Assembly (NCBI RefSeq): GCF_000350225.1
Contig: NW_005179040.1
Span: 62,001-126,000 of the forward strand
Direction: 5' to 3'
Source of the DNA: Chondrus crispus
Taxonomy: Eukaryota > Rhodophyta > Florideophyceae > Gigartinales > Gigartinaceae
Length of the DNA stretch: 64,000 nt
The translations under genes were made by a program, and so were the position numbers. Positions within the stretch are counted from its first letter, which is position 1. Every line of letters begins with the position of its first letter. Below the pieces are notes generated by a model. The model made no database searches, was not told where the DNA came from, and saw nothing but the letters and a program-made list of their open reading frames with translations. This document shows positions 9,376 to 20,621 of this stretch, piece after piece.

Positions 9376-11280
9376 TTGGGTGTGCCGGAGGGAGTGAATG
9401 TGGGGAAAAACTTCGAAATGGTGCGCATGGACTGTCGACGAAAGCATTGTGCCGCAACTCTCACTTTTAATCGGCAACCGAAATCGGGATTGTGGAAGTT
9501 GAATCGGTTCCAAGCGCACGAAAACCAGTGCTATGGGCAGGCAGTCGACAGAAGGTCCTGTCAAATTAGACCGGCGTATACCGCGGATCAGGCCGCACGG
9601 GCGCTTCGTGATTAGTTCGCCTTGAACCCTGACATGCCCACCAGCGTCCTAGCGTCCATTTTAAGGGCGAAGTCAATTTATCGTCGACAACCAGCAAACT
9701 CACAGATTCGCGCTGTGAGGCGCGAGCTGAACAGATACATCTCAGCTGCTCGAGCCGTTGACATGGATGCCCTGGAAGGTTACTCTGATCTGTTGAGGGA
9801 ATTGGGGCACAGGGTGGACATTTTCATCTTGTCCGGTACGGAAATGAAGGCGCAGCGCATCAAGGCTGCACGATTCATATACAAACAACAGCCAAAACTT
9901 TCATACTCTGAAAAACTAAGATCCCTACAAACCGGGTTTAAGGTAGAGGATGTGGACGTCTCCGATATTGCGGATGAGGGTAAATATTATGGCGGGTTCC
10001 TCTTCGTCCCGATGGTTGCAGAAGATTTCTGTAGAAAGGGCAGGATGACATGCGCAGCGGATGCCGCTCATTGCGAGGGTTTGGGCCGCCGTTCTTAGGG
10101 AACCACATTTGAAGTGTGCGGATACGACACTAACCATCAACTCTGCCCCTTCGTGTTCGCCCATTTCGTGGGAGCTGAGGGAATTGACACGTGGGAGAAA
10201 GTTTTTGCTGCCGCCGCAGATATCTAAGGGTTTGATGTACCTACGAGGACGACAATTGTCGACCAGGAGAAATATATCGACTCAGCGTACAAGCGGTGCT
10301 TGCGGCACGCGAAGTTGTTCCTGGACCCACTGCATTTCCGAAAAAATCTCGGTACAGCACTGGGTGCGGGAAAGGTTGTTGGTGTGCGCATGTACGATAA
10401 AGCGCTTCGAAACCCAAGCAGAGATGAGGTTATTGAAGCCAAAAAAGAGTTCCAGATGAAGATGTCAGATTACCTTAATAGGTTTGATGACAGTGAGCTG
10501 TACAGAGCATGCTCGATGTTGCAAGATCTAATCACAACATCTCAAGGAGCTGAAAGTGGTATGAGTGCCGCCCTGCGAAACCACATCAGGACAGTGGAGC
10601 CGCAAAAGATGCTGGAGAAAGTTGTGTCGACACAGCGAACTATCTTTTTGAAGCGGCAAGCAACTGCAATGGACTGCAAGAGTCCCGTACCACCTCACAT
10701 TGAACAACATCTTGCGTTACTCATTCAGAGATCAAGAGCTTATAAAGAGTCTGTTAGGTTTGTAGAGGGAACGGGGCAAATGGAGGCGACAGTACGAAGC
10801 GTGGTGGACGGAACGCGTTTGAGGCATGTTGTCATGAGTTCAGAGCCAAACACGCCCCCTTCATGCTGCATGCATTCACGAGATGGTTCCCGTTTTCCTC
10901 GCTATCACGGAACGGCTGTCATATGTGAGAAGTACGGATCTAATTTGTATAAGCACGTTGCGCGTCGACATTTGACGAAAGCATAGAAAAAGAATTACTG
11001 CAGCTTGTGCTTCTCAATGCCGGCGCAATACTCTGTCGACAAAGTTATCAAACAAGCGAAACGGTTAGTAGCCTTTGGTCAGAACGTAAGAATTCCCAAA
11101 GCTATCCCTCCTCCTCGTGGGAGGCCAGTGAAAAACGCGGGAAAACGTAAGAAGAGCTGGTATGAGAGCGGACCTGCGCCATCAAAGAGGAAGTATACTT
11201 GCTCTCTTTGTCGTTCTGAGACGCATATTGTTACTGATTGTGCACTGAGACAGCTTTATTGCGATGAAAACACTACGTAA
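9376..11280 (+). pseudogene. MULE-like transposase, frameshifted
   Basis: Successive frames read as one transposase. 9,376-9,615 has spaced Cys/His (MDCRRKHCAATL ... NRFQAHENQC), like the MuDR or FLYWCH DNA-binding module. 9,622-10,098 leads to an ADAAHCEG motif with the first catalytic Asp. In a shifted frame, GYDTNHQLCPFVFAHFVGAE and a TIVDQ segment carry the second Asp, followed by DPLHFRKNL. 10,300-10,986 is a helical region ending CEKYGSNLYKHVARRH. 11,005-11,280 ends in a CCHC knuckle (CSLCRSETHIVTDC). Several frameshifts and stops make it non-functional unless some are sequencing errors. In the family this enzyme cuts and joins element ends in the nucleus. Confidence 0.65.
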
Positions 11281-11636
11281 ACATGCGCCCGTGGTATGGA
11301 AAATACTGTATGTAATTGTATGTAGATAGAGTGGGTAGAAGTTGCCGGTGTTTCGCATATGAAGTCACCCTATATTTCCAACTGAAATCACATCAATCTC
11401 AGAAAACGATCCAATGTCGCCCTATAGACACAGATAAAGATGGGCATGTTTCAACATGTCGTTTTCTTAGGGCGACGTCACCCTCGGAATTGGATGAATG
11501 AGGAACCTCACCCTTCAATGCCACCTCAATTGGGGTAGTCGCCCCCAAAACACCCCCAGGGCTAGAACTTCACCTCCCCAGGGGCATCAAAAGCCGCACC
11601 TGTCACCCCAAGATTCACAAATGGCCCTTTACAGAA
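11281..11636. other. No gene recognised
   Basis: Between the MULE relic and the SEL1-flank repeats. It presumably includes the MULE right end, but no terminal repeat could be paired with the left side. Confidence 0.5.
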
Positions 11637-11699
11637 AAGTTCAGCACCACCCCGTTCCCCTCACACCCCGTTCCCCTCATAAAGAGAAGTGAACACGTG
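11637..11699. repeat. SEL1-flank repeat, left of the solo LTR
   Basis: Contains CAGCACCACCCCGTTCCCCT, CATAAAGAGAAGTGAACACG and related motifs. It continues directly at 12,746 after removal of the solo LTR. The same repeat lies at 13,021-13,285, 17,092-17,345 and 17,775-17,935. On the minus strand it reads TSLYEGNGVVLSARLFAE, the start of the SEL1-repeat protein. Confidence 0.8.
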
Positions 11700-12745
11700 T
11701 GTACTGCAATACGCACCTGAAAAGGGGGGTGAAAAGAAAGGAAAATATTTGGATATGAAAAGTAGTCCGGATTGGGGGACACACGTGTGAATAATTGCAC
11801 ACTTTTTTATTTTTAATTATTTTATTTTATTTAGTTAATTAGTTGGCATTAATTTTGCTGACACTAGATTAGATCTGGGATCTAGCGCCGCGAGCTACTG
11901 TAGTGACTCCGGCGGGGCGATATATACCTTAGCCCTCTGAGCACCAAGTTAGTAAAGGTAACCCGAATTGCCAGAGTTGAATGTCGCCTTGGTCGAAGTC
12001 CGTGTCTACCAAGACGCTCCCTTTTACCTAAGCCTACGGCATCCTTTGCGCTCGGGGGTTCCCTTTTTCTTTTTCCTTTATTTCCGTATTCTTTTCTACT
12101 TCTACCTCTATATTTCCCTTAATTGTGTTGGTTCCACTGGAGTTGGTTGCGACCGATCCGGTGTAGGTGTTTTAGCCATCAGGCAGCACGTTGTGTAGCT
12201 CTGCTACTGTTTCAAGTTCCGTCGGAAGGCTGTTGTAACGACGGCTCCGTCGAAGGTCTTACTGTACAAGACAGAGTGGGTACCACCTACCGCGATTGCG
12301 ATCGCGGTGGTGAGGGTGTTTTTAGCCATCGGGCAACACGTCGGTAGTAGCGCTGGTACTCGGTTACGATCCCGTCGGGTAGTGCTGAACAAGCCCCCGT
12401 CGAAGACCTTGAATTATACCCAAGGTGCTGAAGACGCTCGTCGAGCATTGGCCTTACAACCCAGCGAACCGCGGTTACATCCTCGTAGACAAGCCCAACC
12501 CGCACTCGTCGAGCGCTCAAGTCTTTACAAGTCTCTACCACCATTATCCTCCCGGGCCGGGCATCTTTCCTTAACCCCCCCGTCGGAGTTGAGCTACCGT
12601 GGGCCGCAAGCACACACAAGGGGAAAGGGAGTCTCGAACGCTCCGTAGCGCGTGCCATCGGCAGTGGTTGTTGCTGTTGTTGTTTTTCTTCTTTTTGTTT
12701 GACCGTCGGACTGTGTTCGCGGCCTGCCAGGCACATTGCACTACA
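11700..12745 (+). repeat. Solo LTR of the chromovirus family
   Basis: Reads TGTACTGCAATACG...GCATTGCACTACA and matches the reverse complement of the chromovirus LTRs at 41,208-42,220 and 55,728-56,743, including the AT-rich block TTTAGTTAATTAGTTGGCAT and the GTTGCGACCGATCCGGT segment. It is flanked by ACGTG at 11,695-11,699 and 12,746-12,750, a 5-bp target duplication. No internal element sequence remains, so it arose by LTR-LTR recombination. Long frames inside are not genes. Confidence 0.9.
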
Positions 12746-13285
12746 ACGTGTACTTTACAGAAAAAAGTGAACACGTGTAACGAGCCGTCCCCTTATTTCT
12801 TGCTTATTCTTTGCGATGCAGGCATCGCGAGTCCTAGACGTTTCCACGGAAAGAAAAAGGAAACAAAAAGAAAGGTTTCTATTGCAATTCCTGAAAAATA
12901 TTGAATACATTACAGTATTGGGGTGTGACTGTACAGTATAAACCTTTCAGGCGGGTTGGCGCCAAGACTTCGGTTCAACTTATGACCTTAACAGTATCCA
13001 AGGGTACAACTCTGCGAACAGCCGTGCCGACAGCACCACCTCGTTCCCCTCACAAAGAGAAGTGAGAAAAAAAAGAAACAGAAAAGAAAAATTTATTACA
13101 GAAAAAAAAAGTTCGGCACCACCCCGTTCCCCTCGCACCCCGTTCCCCCCAAAAAATGAAACAGAAAAGAAAAGTTTATTACAGAAAAAAATCAGCACCA
13201 CCCCGTTCCGCTCATAAAGAGAAGTGAACACGTGTACTTTACTACTTTACAGAACAGAAAAGTTCAGCACCACCCCGTTTGTCGA
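12746..13285 (-). pseudogene. Truncated SEL1-family copy and flank repeats
   Basis: 12,793-12,942 nearly duplicates 13,286-13,416, both SEL1 3' flanks. It includes GGGGTGTGACTGTACAGTAT, the uninterrupted form of the pogo target site. On the minus strand 13,060-13,010 reads EVVLSARLFAELYPW, the N-terminal motif of the SEL1 protein; the repeat domain between is deleted. 13,066-13,285 holds several copies of the flank repeat. This is a tandem paralogue reduced to its ends. Confidence 0.6.
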
Positions 13286-13416
13286 TCAAATTCTTTGCGA
13301 TGCACGGATCGCGAGTCCTAGATGTTTCCGCGGAAAGAAAAAAGAAACAAAAAGAAAGGTTTCTATTGCAATTCCTGAAAATATTGAATACATTACAGTA
13401 TTGGGGTGTGACTGTA

Positions 13417-15679
13417 CCCTTCTCACCGGCTCAATTGGGGTCGGTTTAGAATTTTCAAAAAATCAGTCATTTTACCCCAGTACTGGCCAGTTTCTCGGTA
13501 CCAAAAAATCGTTGGTTGGCGGCTCTCCAGGCCATCCGGCTCAATTTGGGCCACCTCCCCGCGGCACTTTCACCGCAGTTGCGACAGGCCGAGCAACGTT
13601 CGCGCCGCAGAGTCGTGCCGATCTCCACGAGAACTCCCTTCGTTCCCCTGCAACCCAACCGCCGATCCCTTGGCCATTGTTTTAGGGGAAAATCATCAAG
13701 AGAAGCCCAAAAGCTACTCTCTAAGTTGCGCGCAATGCCATCGCCCTTGACAGGCGCCCTGTTTTCTTTTTCACAATTCAAATTGCTCGACGAAGCACGA
13801 CTGCGACATACGAAAGCCTTTGAGCTTACGTCTTCCACATGCGATACACATTTAATGTTGGAGTTGGCTTGAGAGACTTTCGAAGTCAACACTTCCGCCG
13901 CTTGCATTTTGCCACCTTTTTTGCGTCCTGCTCGATTCATAACCGCAATTTTTGGAGCTTGTATCTCGCTCATCAGAATTTTTTGAACTCGATAATCTGA
14001 CCGAAGGACACAAGATACCTTTGCAAGTGCTTGTGACGCTGGTAGTCTACCATCTGTTAACTCATGAATTTTAGATTGTAGTCTCATGTTGGTGACCCGT
14101 GCGGCCACATTTGTTCTTTGCCCCATCAAAACACGCTCGTCACTGCAAGGAGCATCCTCATGCTCCCCTGTGGACCCATTTGCGGACCCTGAAAATGTCG
14201 CGAAATGGACAAAACGATAGTTCATAGGCCACAAGCCACATTTTATGAATGAGGCCCTGGCATCCTCCGGTGAAATGGACTGGTATCCGGCCACGGCCAG
14301 TTTGATCTTGTACGCAGTATTTGCCCACGACAAATGGCTCATACACAGAAGATGGTCTCGTGTTTCCCTAACTGTGCGCTGGAATGATCGATTGACGAAT
14401 TGATCACAGGGTTGGAGAATATGCGTTGTGTTTGCCGGAAGCCGCACAACGATAATATTCATCTTTTCGCATGCGTTTATCCACTCTACACCATCCCGGG
14501 AGCTGTGACCGTCCACCAAAAGCACAATATGCTTTTCTGGAGACACTGTTTTTCTTGCATGGTGGTTGATGTGTTCCGCGATTTTAACGATAATTTGGCG
14601 ATCCACAGAACCGTACTTTGTGACGTGGAGAGCGGTTTCTGGTGGAAACCAGCTCTCTCGGCACAACCAGTGGGGTACGCCCTGCGAATCAGTAAAATCT
14701 TCCTTCCTCAGCGGTTTCTTCCATGTGCTCACGACGCGCTTCCCTGATGCTACAATAAAGAGAGGGGCAATGTTGCCACTGGCAGCCACAGCGATACCCG
14801 CGGTGACATGTTTGCCAGAGTCTCGTATGCTCCTTCTAGCACCCCCGCTGTGTGTGACAGCGGAGGCATAGCACCTCACCTTCTTTCCATACTCTCCCAA
14901 AACTGCTGTCTCGTCCCAGTTCCAAATTCTGCTTGGCTCAGAAAAAATACCTGGATAATCGCGCTCCACTTGCTGTAGTGCCTGCTTCAGAGAGGATATG
15001 TGGGACAGGTTTTCAGTCGCCAGACGGGCAGTGGTGACATTCTCAGCTACGCGGTACGCTAGAGATCGATTCCGGGCACGAAAAGAACGGATTGCATCCA
15101 GGGACAGAAGCCCGTTCGAATATTTGGCACAGCGATCCGCAGCTATTTTTGCGTGCACTGTGCTCATAACAGCATTATCAAAAGCAAATCCACGCCGCGC
15201 GGCATGAAGCGTTCTGTCGACTAAAAGGCGTTCCTCGTCTGCCGACAACACTGTCGTGCGGCCAGCATGATTGCCTTCTGGATGTAGCAATTTTTTAGCT
15301 CGTCCGTCTCTGAGCTTTCGTACGCCTTTTTTATTCGCGTGGCTGTTGTGCGGGACACGCCTGTGTCTCCGGATGCTTTGCGTGCGCTTTCACCTCTTTG
15401 GATTAACGAAAGAAGCTTGGCGCGGCGAGCACCCTGCTCTCTTCTTTTCGCGATTCTTTTCTTGTGTGTGAGAGTTTGCGCTGTCATTGACGGTGGCATA
15501 CTGCCACCGCCGAGCCGAACGTCGCTTACAGAGAAGGAGGGAGGGCTTCGCTGTCGGAGTGCGGGGTATGAGTTGGTGAGATGGACTGTGGGGATTTTGG
15601 GAAAGCGGGGAGGGCAGAGGCTCGTGATTTGGAAGTGGCCCAAATTGAGCCGTGGCCCAAATTAAGCCGGTGAGAAGGG
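13417..15679 (-). mobile_element. pogo/Tigger-like DNA transposon in a SEL1 pseudogene
   Basis: Terminal inverted repeats start CCCTTCTCACCGGCTCAATT (left) and CCCTTCTCACCGGCTTAATT (right end, reverse complement). The element is flanked by TA at 13,415-13,416 and 15,680-15,681. A paralogous unoccupied site (GACTGTACAGTATAAACC) lies at 12,928-12,945, which fixes both ends. Subterminal copies of CGGCTCAATTTGGGCCAC occur near 13,540 and 15,650. TA duplication plus a DDD transposase is typical of pogo in the Tc1/mariner group. Confidence 0.92.
13467..15499 (-). pseudogene. pogo/Tigger-like transposase, one frameshift
   Basis: Start chosen at MPPSMTAQTL (ATG at 15,499). An N-terminal helix-turn-helix (LLSLIQRGESARKASGDTGV) lies in one frame. 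The rest is a 607-codon frame from 15,290 to 13,467. The switch falls at a run of six A (T run near 15,290), where one indel would restore continuity. In the long frame the acidic triad is WNWDETAV (D126), VLLVDGHS (D260) and ILQPCDQF (D296), a D-x35-D spacing for the last pair. The C-terminus is basic and low-complexity (RNLESSFWASLDDFPLKQWP). The family catalyses cut-and-paste at TA sites. Apart from the homopolymer shift it could be functional; a related deleted copy lies at 30,122-30,960. Confidence 0.85.
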
Positions 15680-15681
15680 TA

Positions 15682-17101
15682 CAGTATAAACCTGTCAATC
15701 GCGCCCTCGCATAGTTGCACGGCCCGAATCGCTTTCGTCTTGACTCCCTCCGCAACTAGCAATTTCCCGAGAAGCACCATGGCAAAAACATCATCGTTTT
15801 GCTTAATCACATCCTCAAACAGTTGCACGGCCCGGGCTGCGTCCTGCGAAATGCCTTCTCCTCCATCCCATAACAGGGTCGTTAGGTTGAATATAGCGTC
15901 ATAATCATTGGGTTGCTCGATCTGAAGCTCGTAGAGCCCCATGGCGCGAACTTCGTCCATCTTGACCCCTTGTGTGCCCTTCTCCACCAAGACACCGAGG
16001 TTGACCATGGCATCGACGTCATCCCTCTTCTCAACTGCCCGCTCATACAGTTGCACAGCACGAATTGCGTTCATCTTGACTCCCCCGCGCCTTCTTCTAG
16101 TAGCTTACTAAGGTTCACCATCGCACCGGCATGATCGTGCTTCTGAATCGCGCGTTCGCACAGCTTTACAGCCCGTACTGCATCCGGAGCCCTCCATACC
16201 TCATCACGTTTCCAAGGTTGCGAATTGCGTTGCCATCGGAAGCAATCTCGACGGCACGCTCGTACAACGCCACGGCACGAACTTTGTCCACCTCGACTTC
16301 CGCCGCACCGCTTCTCAGCAGGACCCCGAGATAGATCATGGCATCGACATCATCACTCTTCTCAATCGCCCGTTCGAATAGTTCCGCAGCCCGAGTCGCA
16401 TTCTTCTCGACTCCCTCCACGCCGTCCGTCAGTAAGTTGCCGAGCTCCACCATGTCGCCCACGTTATCGTTCTCTTCAATAGCACTCGCAACCACAAGTA
16501 GCTGCAATGCCCGTGCTGCATCACAAGGAACGCCTTCCCCTCTATCCCTAATTAGGAGCGCCAGGTTGAACATAGGCATGCCATCACGAGCTTTCTCGAT
16601 GGCACGTTCGTACAATTCTACAGCTCGAATCGCGTTTGCCTCGACATCTTCCGCACCCTCTATTAATATTTTTGCGAGGTTCACCGTCGCGCTGACATGA
16701 TCTTCCTCCTTAATCACGGCCTCATATAGCCTCACGGCTCGTGGTTCATTCCGCGCATCGCCATCCCTTCCGTCACTCAGTATGATCGCCAAGTTGTACA
16801 TGGCGTCACCGTCACGGGCGTTCCCGATGGTACGCTCGTCCAACTCCACCGCGCAAATCGGGCTCTTTTCAAATCCCTCCGCGCTACTCTCCGGTAGGAG
16901 ACCGAGATTGACCATGGCCTGCGTATCATCACTCTTCTTAATCGCGCGCAAGTACAATTCCGTAGCGAGAACTGCATTCGCCTCGGCTCCCTCCGCACCA
17001 TCTACCAGCAGATTGGCGAGAAGCACCATGGCACCAACATCGTCGTCTTCCTCAATAGGGTATCTGTACACCTCTGCGAACAGTCGTGCGGACAGCACCA
17101 C
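15682..17101 (-). pseudogene. SEL1-like repeat protein, broken by frameshifts and pogo
   Basis: The minus strand encodes about 12 helical repeats of roughly 36 residues with the SEL1 pattern, e.g. AIRAVELYERAIEKARDGMP, followed by MFNLALLIRDRGEGV. The N-terminus is LYEGNGVVLSARLFAEVY near 17,101. Frames change near 16,190 and 16,080. The end (GAIDRFILY) is cut by the pogo element at 15,680; past the insertion the frame would continue only SHTPIL and stop. SEL1 repeats are TPR-like scaffolds for protein complexes, often in ER quality control or signalling. Which complex is not shown. Flanking repeats and the truncated copy at 12,746-13,285 indicate a tandem family. Confidence 0.75.
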
Positions 17102-17345
17102 CCCGTTCCCCTCATAAAGAGAATTGAACTCGTGTAGTTTACTACTTTACAGAAAAAAAAGTTCAGCACCACCCCGTCCCCCTCACACCCCGTCCCCCTC
17201 ATAAAGAGAAGTGAACACGTGTACTTTACTACTTTACAGAAAAGTTCAGCACCACCCCGTTCCCCTCACACCCCGTTCCCCTCATAAGGAGAATTGAACA
17301 CGTGTACTTTACAGAAAAAAGTGAACACGTGTAACGAGCCGTCCC
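17092..17345. repeat. SEL1-flank repeats, about four copies
   Basis: Imperfect tandem copies of a 50-70 bp unit containing CCACCCCGTTCCCCTCATAA and GAAGTGAACACGTGTACTTT. They suggest the upstream edge of the SEL1 gene was amplified. Confidence 0.75.
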
Positions 17346-17774
17346 CTTTTTTCTTGCTTACACCTAGACTAACGTCTAGGAATAAGGCCTTGGGTTGGTG
17401 CGCGGTCTCCTCGTCACGGGACGAAGGGAGTTGCTCACGAGAGCAGCGCGATGACGAAGTTGCGGCAATAGCACAAACAACTTTTTATTCTTGGGTCTCC
17501 TTTTTTTCTCTCTCTTTCTGGCGACATCTACCTCCCTTCTATAAAGATCTAGCAGCGCTGTCAGTAGTGTCTGTTTGTAGCGAAAAACAGTATCAGGCTC
17601 TTGACCTTTCTCAAGTCTTCTTCTAATTTTCTCTTCCCCAAACAAATCCCTACTGTCTCGCTTCATTCTAAAGAGGAATTTCATAATTGTAGTGCAGCCC
17701 TGAAGGATCGCAGGATCAGAAACGGATCAACGATCTGGTTCTTGATGGAATTAATTCAACTTGTCGTAGCTTCA
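17346..17774. other. No gene supported
   Basis: Contains a short hairpin (CCTAGACTAACGTCTAGG, near 17,365) and a basic minus-strand frame at 17,684-17,376 with no recognisable domain or repeat. Taken as chance or relic. Confidence 0.4.
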
Positions 17775-18029
17775 TCGACACCGTTCCCCTCATAAAGAGA
17801 AGTGAACACGTGTATTTTACTATACAGAAAAGTTCAGCACCACCCCGTTCCCCTCACACCCCGTTCCCCTCATAAGGAGAAGTGAACACGTGTACTTTAC
17901 AGAAAAAAGTGAACACGTGTAATAACGAGTCCCCTTTTTTCTTGCTTACACCTAGACTAGACTAACGTCTAGGAACTAACGTCTAGGAACAAAACGTCAA
18001 GGAACAAAACGTCAAGGAACAAAACGTCA
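17775..18029. repeat. SEL1-flank repeats and short tandem repeats
   Basis: 17,775-17,935 repeats the flank unit twice more. 17,942-18,029 has the hairpin CCTAGACTAGACTAACGTCT, then tandem copies of AACGTCTAGGAAC and AAACGTCAAGGAACAA. Confidence 0.75.
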
Positions 18030-18039
18030 CTTTCCTTGA

Positions 18040-19327
18040 GGGCCAGTCCTAACAAAGGACTTTCCTCTCGTTTTTCCTTTCCCTCGCCCCGTTTTTATTG
18101 AGTTCTTCACTAAAATCGGAAGCACATTGCTGTAGTTTTTACTGTAATGCCATCCCATAGTTCCACTCCTCGGAAATGGAACAGAGTCTGGACGGTCTGC
18201 AGATCCATGCAGCATGGAAGGTACAGCACCGCCTCCTCGCGCATGCACATGGCCCAGTCTGACTCCCTGTAGCTCGACAAAAGCAAAGCTGGACGACGTG
18301 TTGCTATAATGAGGTCCCTCGATGTGCATGACCAAAACTGGGCTGGATTGAGATATGAAACGAAAGATATGGAAGGGATGGAGGGTGCGGGGAGAGACTG
18401 TGTCGGTGTCGATGTTAGGAGGATGACGCGGTGGCGGGGACAATAGCATGTCGGAGGATGTGTGTTGGTCACGGTACTGAGGAGGTGAGTAAGATGGTGA
18501 TGGGGCGTGGTGGTCGGGCGCGAGGTAGGGGTGGCGGGGAGGAGGGGACGTGGGGAATTTTGGGGGNNNNNNNNNNNNNNNNNNNNNNNNNNNNNNNNNN
18601 NNNNNNNNNNNNNNNNNNNNNNNNNNNNNNNNNNNNNNNNNNNNNNNNNNNNNNNNNNNNNNNNNNNNNNNNNNNNNNNNNNNNNNNNNNNNNNNNNNNN
18701 NNNNNNNNNNNNNNNNNNNNNNNNNNNNNNNNNNNNNNNNNNNNNNNNNNNNNNNNNNNNNNNNNNNGAGCAGCCTCCCCGGCTTCTCTCCATTTCATGA
18801 TCGATGCCAAGGAGGCATTTGATTTCAAAAAGCTGAACTCTGGGTGCTGAACTCTGGGTACCCTTCTGCCGTCCGGTGGTGCTCCGTTTCCTAAACAGAG
18901 TGTAAAATGCTAGCAAACGACTGTCGCAAATTTCACGTGGGCGTCGAGGCGGGGGAGGGCCGAGTTGTGCACATAAAATGGCAGGAGAAGGTACTGTGTC
19001 TGGTTTGTAATGTTGAGAGAACTAATGTTTTGATCTGCATGTGCTCGTATTTGGATTTAATTCCACCCTTTCATTGTGCTGCAAGTGCCACTGCACCGCA
19101 TCGAGTCCATGGAATTTTAGTAGTGTGCATATGGACTGGGTGTGGATTGGTACTTCCTTTAGCCAATGGATTTCGACCAGTTCGCAGAATTACCAAGCAT
19201 TACAGTGGTTCTGTGTAGCATTCGTTGTGGCGTGCGATTAATTTAATGAAATGATCCGGCCAATAGCGTGACCGCAACTGGTTGAAGGAAAACAAAAGAA
19301 AAGAAAAGCGCCTGTTAGGACTGGCCC
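18040..19327. mobile_element. TIR element with unresolved core
   Basis: GGGCCAGTCCTAACA at 18,040-18,054 is the exact inverse of 19,313-19,327, and both ends are flanked by TGA (18,037-18,039 and 19,328-19,330). Similarity continues imperfectly inward as T-rich tracts. A 15-bp inverted repeat with a 3-bp duplication fits PIF/Harbinger or CACTA-like elements or a MITE. The core includes a 201-N gap. A minus-strand frame ends near 18,110 (NPAQFWSCTSRDLIIATRRP) but is interrupted by Ns, and I cannot assign it. Confidence 0.6.
18567..18767. other. Assembly gap (201 N)
   Basis: A run of N. True length and content are unknown, and frames crossing it are meaningless. Confidence 0.99.
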
Positions 19328-19394
19328 TGACTCTGTCCATCGACGGGCAACGTCGACGGGCGCAATTCCATACCTGGACCACTTCACATTGTGA

Positions 19395-19787
19395 TCCAGC
19401 CTTCCTTTTCTTTTAATTCTGCCACATCCAGAGTCTATATCAGAAGAGTCAGCTCTCGGTCAAGCCATTGATCTTGGATTAGGGGATTTTGGGGCATTTA
19501 CTGGCATTGAGCAAGATCAATTTAACGGTGATTCAGATAGTGAGGACGATCGCTCTACTGTGCCAGCGAAAGACCGGACAGGACGCAAACCGTCGCTTGC
19601 TCGGTATCGCGGATCATTGGAAGCTCTATCTAACGAACTCAGTTGTATTATGACAGACGCGAATCTAGTTCAATCGGGGCTGCCGTCGAGCCTCAAGTCA
19701 CTTCTGTATGAGGAACAAAGCCGCGTAAGGAGGCTTCAGCGTTCGAATCTGAGGCAAAGTCGTATGGATAGCTTCTGTAGTCGTTGA
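19395..19787 (+). pseudogene. C-terminal tail of a possible pogo/Tigger-type transposase
   Basis: An open frame after a TGA at 19,392-19,394 runs to the stop at 19,785-19,787. It reads PESISEESALGQAIDLG, then an acidic stretch, a Lys/Arg region, and ends LRQSRMDSFCSR. Tigger/CENP-B-like transposases often end in a short Q/K-x-I/M-D/T-x-F tail, which is the only reason for the call. No catalytic motif lies upstream. Equally it may be an unrelated protein end. Confidence 0.3.
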
Positions 19788-20565
19788 TAGTTCGTTTCTA
19801 GTGCGCATTTCGGCCTCGATAAAGTGAACTCTGGGGTTTTCATGTTTTTTATGTTCATGGTATCGCGTACTTCATTCTATAGAGTCTGGTTCACCTTAGA
19901 AATACGAAAACGTCGATTCTGGGCCAAAAAGCGGGGTGGCGCCTCACTCATAGTCCTTCGGTTCACTGTACCGAGACAGTTCATCATATCAGGTACGCAG
20001 CTTATCGAGACGTTACTCTGTATGCGGTCAGGCGACGGCGGTTCGCTTCGCCGCCTGGGGCTCGCCTTCGTAATACATTTGTGCCCCTTCCCCCCTATCC
20101 GCCGACTAGCGGCGAGAAAGGGGAGAGGAGGGCACGGGGGGATTTGAAGTAAAGAAACTACCTGTTTCTACGCTATCGAAGAGATGCCCACACCTCCCCT
20201 TTTCTTGCCAGCTTGCGTTGTTCCTCCCCTAATTGTACAAGGGAGGGCGAGGTGTTGACCGGCAAGGGACGTCTACCCGACAGTGATATCAATGAAAGCG
20301 AAGGCAGCAGGTGGACGGACCCCTGTGCAACTCGAGTGGACTCTCGAGCGGGGCCAGCCGACTTGGTGACGTAATGAAACAGCTTTTGACGAAGAACCAA
20401 CACCGGTGGCAACAGTATTATACCTGTCATGCAAAGCATGTTCATCTGCTCAGCCGCAGTTCAGGGCTGTAAAGAGGCTGAGTCGGCACGTCTCTTACAG
20501 TACGTAACCGGACTCAGGTATGCTCTATGAAACCTACTGTACTTAATTAGTTTTCCATAGGAAAG
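19788..20565. other. No gene recognised
   Basis: Short frames on both strands without domains or coding character. A small GC hairpin (CGGCGGTTCGCTTCGCCGCC) occurs near 20,036. Confidence 0.5.
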
Positions 20566-20621
20566 TTTTGTTACCTACCACTTTTATTTTGGAAGTCTTC
20601 TTACGTACCACTTTCTTCACC

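Larger units (their letters stand above)
1..11280 (+). mobile_element. MULE-type DNA transposon relic, split by LTR element A
   Basis: Plus-strand coding remnants at 1-516 and 8,870-11,280 belong to one element; the stretch between is an LTR retrotransposon with its own 5-bp target duplication. The left part is a charged coiled-coil frame at the window edge. The right part holds an acidic segment, a Cys/His DNA-binding-like module, a MULE-like catalytic core and a C-terminal zinc knuckle. No terminal inverted repeats were found: the left end lies outside the window and the right end is not visible before the repeats near 11,640. Family assignment rests on domain order and motifs, not on a search. 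Confidence 0.6.

Noticed and set aside
18110..18916. 268-codon frame across the N gap
   Set aside because: A quarter of it is N; the joined frame has no meaning.
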